Of a stretch of 29,024 nt of DNA, positions 9,144 through 16,900 are shown piece after piece. The DNA is from Scatosoma sp045124465 (lineage in GTDB: Bacteria > Bacillota > Clostridia > Christensenellales > Borkfalkiaceae): contig JBGVLV010000040.1 in assembly GCA_045124465.1 (NCBI GenBank), positions 1 through 29,024 on the forward strand, in the 5' to 3' direction. The notes beneath the pieces were generated by a model, which saw only the letters and a program-made list of their open reading frames with translations, was not told the DNA's origin and searched no databases. Numbering within the stretch: the first letter of the stretch is position 1; every line of letters starts with the position of its first letter. The translations under genes and the position numbers were made by a program.

Positions 9144-10646
9144 TCATCTATGCAACAAGTTATACAGGGAATCCAACTCCTCTTGGTTCTGCGCTTTATA
9201 GCTTTGCAACGCCGTCTTGACGTCTACCCAGTTGCCGCTGCCGTTCTTCTTCCAGAACGAATCGTTCGTCTGACCGTTCATATACGTGTTCAGATAGGTG
9301 AGCCACGTTTCGTTATAGGTGTAGCTCTCCGCGCGGAATTTACCCGTGATCTTATCCGTATACGTATTGCCCTGCGCGTCCGTCTTCGTCGCGCCGACGC
9401 CGTCGATCGCGTCGATCCATACGCTGCGGTTGGTGGGATTCGCTCCGCCGAGGTTGTTGAGTTTGTTCGTTACGTATTCGTCCGTAAGGCTGATGAGGTT
9501 GGGAATACTCTGACCCGCCGAATACTGCGAACGCTGCGAATCCACGTTGGTCGCGAGATATTCCACGACCTGCAACGCCGCGTCCTTATACTTGGACTGC
9601 GCGGAGATCGCGTAGCACATACCGCTTACGTACGCCGTGGACACCGTCTTGGTTTCGTCGCCGTACGTTCCGTCGCCGCGGAGAACGGGGAGCAAGTTCC
9701 AGGTAAAGCCGCAAGACTTCCAGTAGTCCTTCGTCTTATACGGTTGCGCGTAGTAGAAGATAGAGTTCCCGGAGGTGAACACCGTTTCGCCCGAAGTGTT
9801 CTTGTCTACGTCCGGCAAAATACCCTGTTTATACATATCCTGAATAAACTGGATCGCGCCGACGAACTCGTCGCTGTCGATGAGCGAGGTCTTTACGTCG
9901 CTCGTAAAGAAACTCGCGTTGTTGGAATATACGATACTTTGCAGATCGTAACCCGTGCAAATATACTGCCCTTCGCCCAAAACCGACTTTAACTTATTGC
10001 CTATTTCGAGGAAATAGGTGAACGTCATCGGTTCCGTCGTGCTCATCACCTTGTCGATGTCGATCTTATCCGCGTCGCTTGCGGTATTGTTATACGCCGT
10101 AACTTTCGCTCTCAACAGATCTTCGTTGATACACAGTGCGACCGCACCCTGATCCTTGGGCAGACCGTACAAAGAGGAGCTTTCGCTCTTACCGACCGTT
10201 TTAGTCGTCTGATCGAACTGATACACTTCGTAGCCGCCGCTGTACAGATCGTCGAGGATACCCTCGCTCAAATGCTCGTCGAGCGCCGCGAGCTTGCCCG
10301 CGTTCGCATACGAGATGAATTTATGCGTAGGCAACATAAACACGTCGGGCAAATCTTTCCCCATACCGTCGAGCGCCGTGTTGTAGCCCGAAGTGGACGA
10401 CCACCATTGCAGATCGACCACGATCTGGTCGCTGGCGTTGTTGAACTCTTCGATGAAGGTCTTGAAGTTGGACTTTTCGTTGTCGTTGTCACGACCCGCC
10501 AAAGTGATGGTGATGACCTCGCCCGATTCCAGAGACTTCCACGTGGAAGGGTCGTTGGAATAGTCCGTCGAATCCTTACAGCCTGCGAACGCGCTGAGCG
10601 CCATCATTGCCGCCAACGTTGTAAATGCAATCTTTTTTACTTTCAT
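9144..10646 (-). CDS. Extracellular solute-binding lipoprotein (family 1) of the sugar ABC transporter
   Basis: 500-aa surface lipoprotein that captures the sugar for the two permeases encoded immediately downstream. The N-terminus MKVKKIAFTTLAAMMALSAF ends in a good lipobox AFAGC with lipid-accepting Cys about 23. The mature part has family 1 features: VITITLAGRDNDNEKSNFK early on, FIEEFNNASDQIVVDLQWWS, GMGKDLPDVFMLP, and a later LPVLRGDGTYGDETKTV stretch. Family 1 proteins bind oligosaccharides such as malto-, xylo- or arabino-oligomers; the ligand cannot be assigned here. The start ATG has AAGGAG about 7 bases upstream. A 39-base gap separates it from the GH43 gene and I see no convincing promoter in it, so it belongs to unit C. 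Confidence 0.94.
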   Translation of the reverse strand: MKVKKIAFTTLAAMMALSAFAGCKDSTDYSNDPSTWKSLESGEVITITLAGRDNDNEKSNFKTFIEEFNNASDQIVVDLQWWSSTSGYNTALDGMGKDLPDVFMLPTHKFISYANAGKLAALDEHLSEGILDDLYSGGYEVYQFDQTTKTVGKSESSSLYGLPKDQGAVALCINEDLLRAKVTAYNNTASDADKIDIDKVMSTTEPMTFTYFLEIGNKLKSVLGEGQYICTGYDLQSIVYSNNASFFTSDVKTSLIDSDEFVGAIQFIQDMYKQGILPDVDKNTSGETVFTSGNSIFYYAQPYKTKDYWKSCGFTWNLLPVLRGDGTYGDETKTVSTAYVSGMCYAISAQSKYKDAALQVVEYLATNVDSQRSQYSAGQSIPNLISLTDEYVTNKLNNLGGANPTNRSVWIDAIDGVGATKTDAQGNTYTDKITGKFRAESYTYNETWLTYLNTYMNGQTNDSFWKKNGSGNWVDVKTALQSYKAQNQEELDSLYNLLHR

Positions 10647-10685
10647 AATTTTCTCCTTTTTATTCTTATTTTACGGTGTACCCGT

Positions 10686-13316
10686 TTAAATTTCTTTATA
10701 GGTGAACGAGGAATACAAATAGCTCGAACTGTCGGCATAAAGTCCGATATATCCCGTCGTATACGCGTTCTCGTCGTGGTATTCGATATACTTCTCGCCG
10801 TTGATCGAGATCGTAATATCGTTATACAGACAACGAATGGTCACTTTCACCGTCGTGCCGTCTTTGAGCGCGTCGTCCCCCGTCGTCTTGACCGTCTTGA
10901 TCGATTCGGGACTCGTCGTATAGTCCCCGCGTTTCAAGGATATCGAGGTCGGGTTGAGTTGCAGATAGTACCCGCGCCACGAGTCGGAAAGCTGGGTCGT
11001 CTTATAGTTGGTGAACGAGTAGTTGTCAAGTCGGAACATAATGCCGCCGCTCGAACCCTGCGCGATCTTTACGTTCACCGAGATTTCATAGTTGGAAACG
11101 CCCTGACTGCCCGCGATGAGCAACGTTCTGTCGTCCTTTGCGGAGGTCAGAAGTCCCATATTCGGCATATACGAATATCTCGTTCCCACCAAGCCTTTGA
11201 ACACCGATTGTTCTCCGTCGGTGAGCGCGTCGCTCAATTCTCCGAGCGACTTGGCGCCGCTCTCCGTCGAAACGTTCACGACGTTGAGTTTTCCGCCGTA
11301 GACCCTGATCTTCATCGTGTGCAGACCGCTTTCGCATTCAAACGAACCCGCGTTGATATTCACGTAACCGTCGTCGCCGAACGAGAGATCGGAAGGGATC
11401 TGCATTTTATAAATGCTCTCGTTGTCGATGATGACTTCGAAGATACAGCCCTTGCTCTCCTCGCCTACCAAAAGGCTGAGCGAGTACCAGTCGGACTTCG
11501 GCGCGTTGACCGTATATTTCACCCAGTCGTTCGCCGTGAGCGTCAACGCCGTCGCGTCGATTTTCTCTACGTACGCGGTCTTTTCCGCCTCGCCCTGACG
11601 AACGCCGTCCGTCCGCACGCTCGCGTCCGAAAGGGAATACCCTACGTTCTCCCCTTTCATATACGCGTACGCCGCCCACGAACCCGTGAGATCTTTCACG
11701 GAATCGAAATCGGAAGTACCGAACGCGTCGTTCGTGAAACAGGTGGAAGAAGGTATCGCGCCGCCCGTGTACCCGACCTTGCCCGCGTTCGCAGGTTTGC
11801 CGCTCGTCACCACGCGCACGTTGTCGTAATAGATCTCCACGCTCGCGTAGCCGTTGACCACTTTCACCGTATGTACCGCGTTCCCGTTCGTCGAGATCGC
11901 GACCGTTCCGACCGCCGTCGAACCGTCGGGCGCGGTATACGTGAGTTTCGTGCCGCTGACCGTCACGCTCGCGCCGTTACCGTTCCCCTGACCGAGCAAG
12001 ACTTTGCCCGCGTTGTCCGTGAGTTTGAAAGAAAGTTCCGCCGTAAAGACTTTTTCCGTTTCTTTCGTACTCATATACGTGCCGTTTTCCGTTTCCGTCA
12101 GCTCGCTCGCCGCCGCTACGTAGTCGGGCATTTCGGGTTTGGTTTTGAGATAGTTCCCAAGCCCGTTCGTCAATACGTACGAGTTATTCGTATAGTACTG
12201 CGTGAGGTTGTACTGACGGGTACTCGTATAGAACGTGTTGTCGTAGTTGATACGGTCCGCATTATGGAACGCCGTATAGATACTGTCCATATTCGGTCCG
12301 ATCACGTTACTGCTGTGCCCAAGCCCGCGGAAGTTGCTCGATCTCGCCGCGACCGTCGTCGATTCGCCGTTCACGTACGTGTACGCGTCCACCGACGGCG
12401 TATCCATACCGCTCGCGATGAGCGTTATGTTGTCCGCTTTCTTCGTCAAGCCGTTGAACAGCAAACTGTCGCTCGTGCTCGAATATCCTACGCGGTAGTT
12501 CGCGCTGTCTACGTGGTTGCCCGTGTAGGTGAGGTACTGATACCCGTTCCGCGCGAAGTAGCCCGGACCTTCCGTCCAGCCGCCAAGCTCCGCCGTATCG
12601 ACGATCGTACGTTTCGTCGTGTCGATCTCTACGCTCGGCGTACCCTCTTCGTCCTCGACGAAATCGATCTTATAATAACAAATTCTGTCCGTGTATTCGT
12701 CCTCTGCGCTCATAAAGTACAGCTGACCGTCGTTCGCGAGATAGAAACTTCCGTCCAGACCCATGTGCAGGTTATCCGAGATAAGCTCGAACGGACCTAT
12801 GGGCGACTCGCTGCGGAAGAAGTAATGCCCCTGACCGCGGCGGGACTCGCACAAATAGAAGTACCCTTTGTAATACACGACCTCGGGTGCGAACGCGATA
12901 TACGAGGGCGAATCCGTCGCCACGTAATCGGGCGTGTACGCGTACGCCGCGAATTCCCAGTCTACGAGGTTATCCGATACCCAGCACGGGATCTGACCGT
13001 TATATCTTCGTTCGCCGTTGAGCGAGGAATACAAGTAGTACTTCCCGTCGTAACGGAACACGTAGGGATCGCCGATGTCGTACACGTTCCCGTCGTCGTC
13101 ATACAGTTCGATACTGTTGTTATAGTAGGAATAATTTTCGGAATCGAGCGTAACTACCTGTTCGCTTTGATCCGTCGCGACCCGTGTAGACGCGTCGTAC
13201 GCGGGAATTTCGTTCTCCTCCGTCTTCTTACAAGAAGTCGAAAACACCGCAAATGCCATTGTTATCGCCACCGTCCCTAATATTAATTTCTTTTTATTTC
13301 CGCTCATAGTCTTCAT
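10686..13316 (-). CDS. GH43-type surface lipoprotein with accessory LamG/CBM-like domains
   Basis: About 876-aa exported protein, probably an arabinofuranosidase or xylosidase. The start ATG at 13316 overlaps the upstream stop as ATGA; ATG 13307 with a GGGAG spacer of 10 is a close alternative. The signal peptide ends FSTSC, an imperfect lipobox (Cys about 29). The five-bladed propeller carries the three GH43 carboxylates: Asp about 83 in IGDPYVFRYDG, Asp about 188 in GLDGSFY and Glu about 249 in GWTEGPGYF. After about residue 400 come a concanavalin-like domain (ELSFKLTDNAGK onward), a CBM6/35-like domain (DWVKYTVNAPKSDWYSLSL through GLHTMKIRVYGG) and a C-terminal LamG/DUF1080-like domain (GGIMFRLDNY to GYIGLYADSSSY). 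It lies between the GLUG lipoprotein and the importer genes. The substrate is inferred only as an arabinose- or xylose-containing chain. Confidence 0.88.
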   Translation of the reverse strand: MKTMSGNKKKLILGTVAITMAFAVFSTSCKKTEENEIPAYDASTRVATDQSEQVVTLDSENYSYYNNSIELYDDDGNVYDIGDPYVFRYDGKYYLYSSLNGERRYNGQIPCWVSDNLVDWEFAAYAYTPDYVATDSPSYIAFAPEVVYYKGYFYLCESRRGQGHYFFRSESPIGPFELISDNLHMGLDGSFYLANDGQLYFMSAEDEYTDRICYYKIDFVEDEEGTPSVEIDTTKRTIVDTAELGGWTEGPGYFARNGYQYLTYTGNHVDSANYRVGYSSTSDSLLFNGLTKKADNITLIASGMDTPSVDAYTYVNGESTTVAARSSNFRGLGHSSNVIGPNMDSIYTAFHNADRINYDNTFYTSTRQYNLTQYYTNNSYVLTNGLGNYLKTKPEMPDYVAAASELTETENGTYMSTKETEKVFTAELSFKLTDNAGKVLLGQGNGNGASVTVSGTKLTYTAPDGSTAVGTVAISTNGNAVHTVKVVNGYASVEIYYDNVRVVTSGKPANAGKVGYTGGAIPSSTCFTNDAFGTSDFDSVKDLTGSWAAYAYMKGENVGYSLSDASVRTDGVRQGEAEKTAYVEKIDATALTLTANDWVKYTVNAPKSDWYSLSLLVGEESKGCIFEVIIDNESIYKMQIPSDLSFGDDGYVNINAGSFECESGLHTMKIRVYGGKLNVVNVSTESGAKSLGELSDALTDGEQSVFKGLVGTRYSYMPNMGLLTSAKDDRTLLIAGSQGVSNYEISVNVKIAQGSSGGIMFRLDNYSFTNYKTTQLSDSWRGYYLQLNPTSISLKRGDYTTSPESIKTVKTTGDDALKDGTTVKVTIRCLYNDITISINGEKYIEYHDENAYTTGYIGLYADSSSYLYSSFTYKEI

Positions 13317-16300
13317 GCTCCCGTTTTCTCGCCGTTCGCGTCGCAAAGTCCGCTGTTGCCGTCGATCGAGCCAAGCTCATTCGAACCGTCCATAACGCTG
13401 CCGATCAACAAGCCGACGTACGCGGTACTCGTACCCACGTTCGCAAGCCCCGTCTGCACCGCTCCGTTCAACGTGATCGTCGCCGCGCTGTACGTATAAC
13501 AGTTCGTCATCGCCGTACGGCACCCGCCGACCAAGCCGCCGATCTGTTTCGAATCCGCCTCGGTCATTACGATGTTGCCGAAGTTATAGCAACCGTCCAC
13601 GACCGAACCGTCGGCGCATTTACGGATCAGACCCGCGATACCGCCCGCGTAATGCCGCACGCCCGAGATCGTACCGTAGTTCTTACAGCCTTCGATCTTG
13701 ATCACGTTCGCGGAGGACGCGGTCGTCGAACCCAAGATACCGCCCGCAAACGCGTTCGAAGTCGAGGTTGCGTTCACCGCCGCGTTGTTTACGCAGTTTT
13801 TCAAGTTTATCGTGCTGTCCGCATATCCGACCACGCCGGCGACGTTCTGCACGCCGCTGACCGTAACGCCGCTCTTTACGACCACGTTTTCGATGATCAC
13901 CGACCCGCTCGTATATCCGACGAGCGCGCCTACGTTATTCCCCGTCGCCGTCACCGTTACGTTGTCCAAGACAAGGTTTTTCACCGTTCCGCCTGCAAGC
14001 TCGGAGAAGAATCCGACCTTCGCCGAACCCGTGACCGTCGCGTTGGAAATCGTGTAATTCCCGCCGTCGAACGTGCCTTTAAAGCCCGTCACGGAAGTCC
14101 ACGCTGCGCCCGCCAGATCGATATCCGCCGTCAGCTTGAACGCCGCGCTCGCATACGTTGTGTCGGTCGCTACCCGCTCCGCGAACGCTTTAAGCTCCGC
14201 CGCCGTACCGATCTTGTACGGATTTTCCGCCGTGCCTTCCGCGTATACCGCTTCCGCGACCGTCACGTTCGAGAATTCCACGGCGTACGCCGTCGAGTTA
14301 CCGAACCCGATATACGTGCCGGGCAAACTTCCCGTATACGTATACGTGTAGATGATATGCTGTCCGCCGTCGCTGTCGAGCAGAGCGATATTGATCGTCG
14401 AGGTGTGGACTATCACGCGGAGCTTGAACGTTAAACTCGTTCCGCTCGTCATATACGCTTTGTATGCGTCGATATACCCCGAATCCTGCATAGCGCCGTT
14501 CGCTTTCGTCGCGTGCGGGTTCGCCGAACACGAATCCCCCGCCGCCGTCTTTAACGCGCCCGAAACGGAAGAGTTCCAAAGCTGGATCGCGCCGTGCGTG
14601 CTGACCGTTTTCACCGTCGAAGAATTGCCGAGCAACACCAGTCTGTAATAATCGTTTAAAGTCGCCGCGCTGAAATAGATATACGCGTTCCCGTAGGAGT
14701 TGAGCGTTACGCTCCCGTCCTCCGCCGCCGTACCGTACTTGGGCAACGTTACGTCCACCGTCATCGACTGTCCGACTTTCAGTTCCAACCCCGTCTTTTT
14801 GGGATTGAGCAGGGCCGAACCCGTACCCCAGTAGGTCGTTTCGTTCTTGTTGTTCCAAGTCGCCGTGCTAAACTTCTTGTCGATCGTTTCTACGCCCGCG
14901 TATAACGTGATCGTACCGCTTACCGCTTTGCTTACGTCGATCTCTGTCAAGTCCGCGACCGTCTTTCCGTCCTCGTCGTAGTACCAGTCGCCCGTGAAGT
15001 TGTAGAACGCTCTCACCAGCGCGGGCGCGTTCACCTCGTTCCCTTCGACCCAGTCCTCGATACCGTCCACTTCGTACCCCTCTACGCCCGTATCGAACGC
15101 GATATCATACGTTTGCGGGTTCGTCTTGGACCAGTGCGCCATAAGGCGGAGCTGCCAGTTGTTCAACTTCGTCTTGTCGAATACGAAGTTTTTGTCCACT
15201 TTCACCTGTTCGCCTGCGGACAGATAGTACCAGTAGTCGAACGTATACCCCTCGCGGGTAGGCGTGGGCAAAGTACCCACCGCCGTGCCGTACGTACAAG
15301 CCTTGCTCTCCGTCGCCACCGTTCCTTTCGCCGCGTCGAATACGAGCGCGGGACTTGCCTCCGTCACGCCGATATTGTCGTAAATAACGCTCGTGGACTT
15401 CGCGCGCAACCCGATCATGTTGTTGTCGCCCAAACTCTCGCTGACCGTTCTTCCCGCCGTGGAAGTACTGCCGCCGATCGTGAGCGTTATGTACTCGACC
15501 CCGTCCACGCCGATGAAATAATCCAAGCCCTGCCGTCTGATCGAATACGTGAACGTGTACGCCGTACCGCCCTTTGCGTATTCCGTCATCTTCTTCGCGT
15601 ACGCCGTGCCCGAGAACGTTTCGCTCGTCAACGTGTAACGGTTGAGCATAGCAAACTCGGTCATCGGCTCGCCGTTCTCCGTGTACGAACGCGTACCGTA
15701 CAGGCTTATCGCGCCCATACCGTTGTCGTACGCGCTCACGAGCATGAACACGTAATCCTCGAACGCCGCCGTACCCTCGTTGTAGCTCTCCGCCGCGAAC
15801 ACGATACCGCTGTCGTCATCATAGCTCGTGGCGACGGCGGGGAAGGTCATATCCACCGTAAGCACTTGTCCGTCGTTTAAGGTATAGTCCGTAAGCGGGG
15901 AATTTACGGGCGTGGAAACGGGAACGTACCCGTCCGCCGTCACCTCGAAATTCTCGTTTACGCCCGTCTTATAGACTGCGTATAAATACAGATCTTCGGG
16001 CTTTAACGTATACGTATCTCCCGTCATCGCCTCGCCCGTGTTCGATTTCACCCAGTAATCGAACCCGCAGCTCCAACCTTCCCGAACCTCATAATTTTCG
16101 GGCGTGGGCAACGTGGAAATATCGAGAACGTTTTTGCTCTGATCGTTCGTGTCGTATGTAAAAGTCACGCTCTGTAAAGATTGCGTGGTCTGCGTGTCGA
16201 AATAAATAGTATACTCGTTCGACCAACCCGCATAAAAAGTCAGAACGCCGTCGCTCGCGTACGAAACGTCCACGCTCTTGCTGTTGACCTTTTTCGTGCA

Positions 16301-16531
16301 AGCCTGATCGTAATACCAACCCGTAAAGCGGAATCCGTACATAGAGGCGGTCGCGCTCGGCGTGGGCAGGAAAAAGTTCGAGCCTTCCGTGTACGTGCCG
16401 TCCTTGACGGAAACGCCGCCGTTTTCCTCATAAACGACGGTATACGATTCGTTCTTTACGCAGCTTGCGAATACCGCGCACGTAGCGCACGATAATGCCG
16501 CAAGCGCAAGCAATTTGAAATGTTTTTTCAT
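13313..16531 (-). CDS. Surface lipoprotein with InlB-type repeats, LamG-like domains and GLUG repeats
   Basis: 1072-aa predicted surface protein with no catalytic domain recognised. ATG 16531 is chosen because GGGAG lies 8 bases upstream, giving MKKHFKLLALAALSCATCA and a weak lipobox VFASC (Cys about 24). InlB B-type (Listeria-Bacteroides) repeats appear near residues 30-100 (YTVVYEENGG, GFRFTGWYYD), again near 400-470 (REGYTFDYWYY) and in degenerate form near 480-540. LamG-like sandwich domains lie between them (about 200-390 and about 550-800). The C-terminus (about 825-1020) is made of GLUG-type beta-helix repeats such as GTVKNLVLDNVTV, NVGALVGY, YAGGIAGLIRK and IGGLVGG. It is first in unit C and paralogous to the protein at 19155-21551. 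A glycan-binding or adhesion role is an inference from domains and context. Confidence 0.85.
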   Translation of the reverse strand: MKKHFKLLALAALSCATCAVFASCVKNESYTVVYEENGGVSVKDGTYTEGSNFFLPTPSATASMYGFRFTGWYYDQACTKKVNSKSVDVSYASDGVLTFYAGWSNEYTIYFDTQTTQSLQSVTFTYDTNDQSKNVLDISTLPTPENYEVREGWSCGFDYWVKSNTGEAMTGDTYTLKPEDLYLYAVYKTGVNENFEVTADGYVPVSTPVNSPLTDYTLNDGQVLTVDMTFPAVATSYDDDSGIVFAAESYNEGTAAFEDYVFMLVSAYDNGMGAISLYGTRSYTENGEPMTEFAMLNRYTLTSETFSGTAYAKKMTEYAKGGTAYTFTYSIRRQGLDYFIGVDGVEYITLTIGGSTSTAGRTVSESLGDNNMIGLRAKSTSVIYDNIGVTEASPALVFDAAKGTVATESKACTYGTAVGTLPTPTREGYTFDYWYYLSAGEQVKVDKNFVFDKTKLNNWQLRLMAHWSKTNPQTYDIAFDTGVEGYEVDGIEDWVEGNEVNAPALVRAFYNFTGDWYYDEDGKTVADLTEIDVSKAVSGTITLYAGVETIDKKFSTATWNNKNETTYWGTGSALLNPKKTGLELKVGQSMTVDVTLPKYGTAAEDGSVTLNSYGNAYIYFSAATLNDYYRLVLLGNSSTVKTVSTHGAIQLWNSSVSGALKTAAGDSCSANPHATKANGAMQDSGYIDAYKAYMTSGTSLTFKLRVIVHTSTINIALLDSDGGQHIIYTYTYTGSLPGTYIGFGNSTAYAVEFSNVTVAEAVYAEGTAENPYKIGTAAELKAFAERVATDTTYASAAFKLTADIDLAGAAWTSVTGFKGTFDGGNYTISNATVTGSAKVGFFSELAGGTVKNLVLDNVTVTATGNNVGALVGYTSGSVIIENVVVKSGVTVSGVQNVAGVVGYADSTINLKNCVNNAAVNATSTSNAFAGGILGSTTASSANVIKIEGCKNYGTISGVRHYAGGIAGLIRKCADGSVVDGCYNFGNIVMTEADSKQIGGLVGGCRTAMTNCYTYSAATITLNGAVQTGLANVGTSTAYVGLLIGSVMDGSNELGSIDGNSGLCDANGEKTGA

Positions 16532-16547
16532 TCTTTTCTCTCCCTTG

Positions 16548-16570
16548 AAAAAACTCACCGTTTTTCGGTG
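16548..16570 (-). other. Small leader hairpin followed by a U-run (possible attenuator of unit C)
   Basis: On the minus strand the leader of unit C contains CACCG-AAAAA-CGGTG followed by AG and six T residues, ending 17 bases before the start ATG. The shape is that of a short intrinsic terminator, but the stem is only five base pairs, so it could equally be chance. It lies roughly 30 bases after the expected transcription start. Confidence 0.3.
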
Positions 16571-16609
16571 TTTGGGCGCCTTGTTTCCGCGGCTTTTCCC
16601 AACGCATTT

Positions 16610-16645
16610 ATTATACCATAGAAAAAGCCGCTTTTCAAGACAAAA
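16610..16645 (-). promoter_or_regulatory. Sigma-A promoter of unit C with upstream TTTTGTC box
   Basis: Minus strand reads TTTTGTC, then -35 TTGAAA (16633-16638), a 17-base spacer, and -10 TATAAT (16610-16615) with an extended TGG before it. The expected transcription start is near 16602, leaving a leader of about 70 bases before the ATG at 16531. The same TTTTGTC box abuts the -35 of the two other promoters in this locus. It is the only promoter seen for the nine genes running to the left edge. Confidence 0.85.
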
Positions 16646-16688
16646 GATCGTACCTTTTTTTTACAAAAATTTGTACTTTTTTATTTGG

Positions 16689-16724
16689 GAACGTCGGCAA
16701 CGGCGTTCGCCGCTGCCGACGTTC
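16689..16724 (-). terminator. Strong hairpin after unit B (terminator-like, no U-run)
   Basis: Near-perfect inverted repeat: GAACGTCGGCA plus a GC-rich continuation, with arms 16689-16705 and 16708-16724. The single imperfect position is an A-C mismatch on the plus strand but a U-G pair in minus-strand RNA, so the structure favours the transcript of unit B. It begins 18 bases after the stop of the 47-codon gene. The bases after it on the minus strand are CCCAAATAAAAAAG, so a classical U-run is missing. It may act as a mRNA 3' stabiliser or a factor-assisted terminator. Confidence 0.6.
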
Positions 16725-16741
16725 TCGCGCTTTGCGCTATG

Positions 16742-16885
16742 TTACCAGTTCCAAGTCGCGTCCTGATTCGACGCGTCGTCGTCGCGGGTTACCGTGCCCG
16801 AGAAAACGGACGACGCCGTGACGATATCCGTATCGTCGGTAAATTTGAAAATATCCAGTTCGGGATTCATATAATTCTTTTTCAT
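16742..16885 (-). CDS. 47-aa small protein of the KKxYxxPE...DIVTASS type
   Basis: Short gene with a very good ribosome site (AAAGGAGGGTGAAAACA before ATG), starting 15 bases after the stop of the LamG protein gene, so clearly co-transcribed and probably co-translated. The product begins MKKNYMNPELDIFKF, continues TDDTDIVTASSVFSGTV, and has an acidic tail ending DATWNW. It has no signal peptide and no membrane segment. Similar tiny proteins with a basic start, a Tyr-x-x-Pro-Glu motif and an acidic-hydrophobic DV/DI-(I/V)-T-(A/T)-S centre are common in gut Clostridia genomes by my recollection, but I know of no established function. It is the last gene of unit B before the hairpin at 16689-16724. 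A regulatory or modified-peptide role is speculation. Confidence 0.85.
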   Translation of the reverse strand: MKKNYMNPELDIFKFTDDTDIVTASSVFSGTVTRDDDASNQDATWNW

Positions 16886-16900
16886 TGTTTTCACCCTCCT

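Noticed and set aside
9121..9147. Longer start for the MalF-type permease at 9147 (ATGA overlap)
   Set aside because: The strong ribosome site lies between 9121 and 9140 and fits ATG 9120; the overlap could still matter for coupling.
10272..13280. 1002-codon plus-strand open frame
   Set aside because: Antisense shadow of the GH43 gene and part of the binding-protein gene; very Arg/Val-rich, no ribosome site, no recognisable motif.
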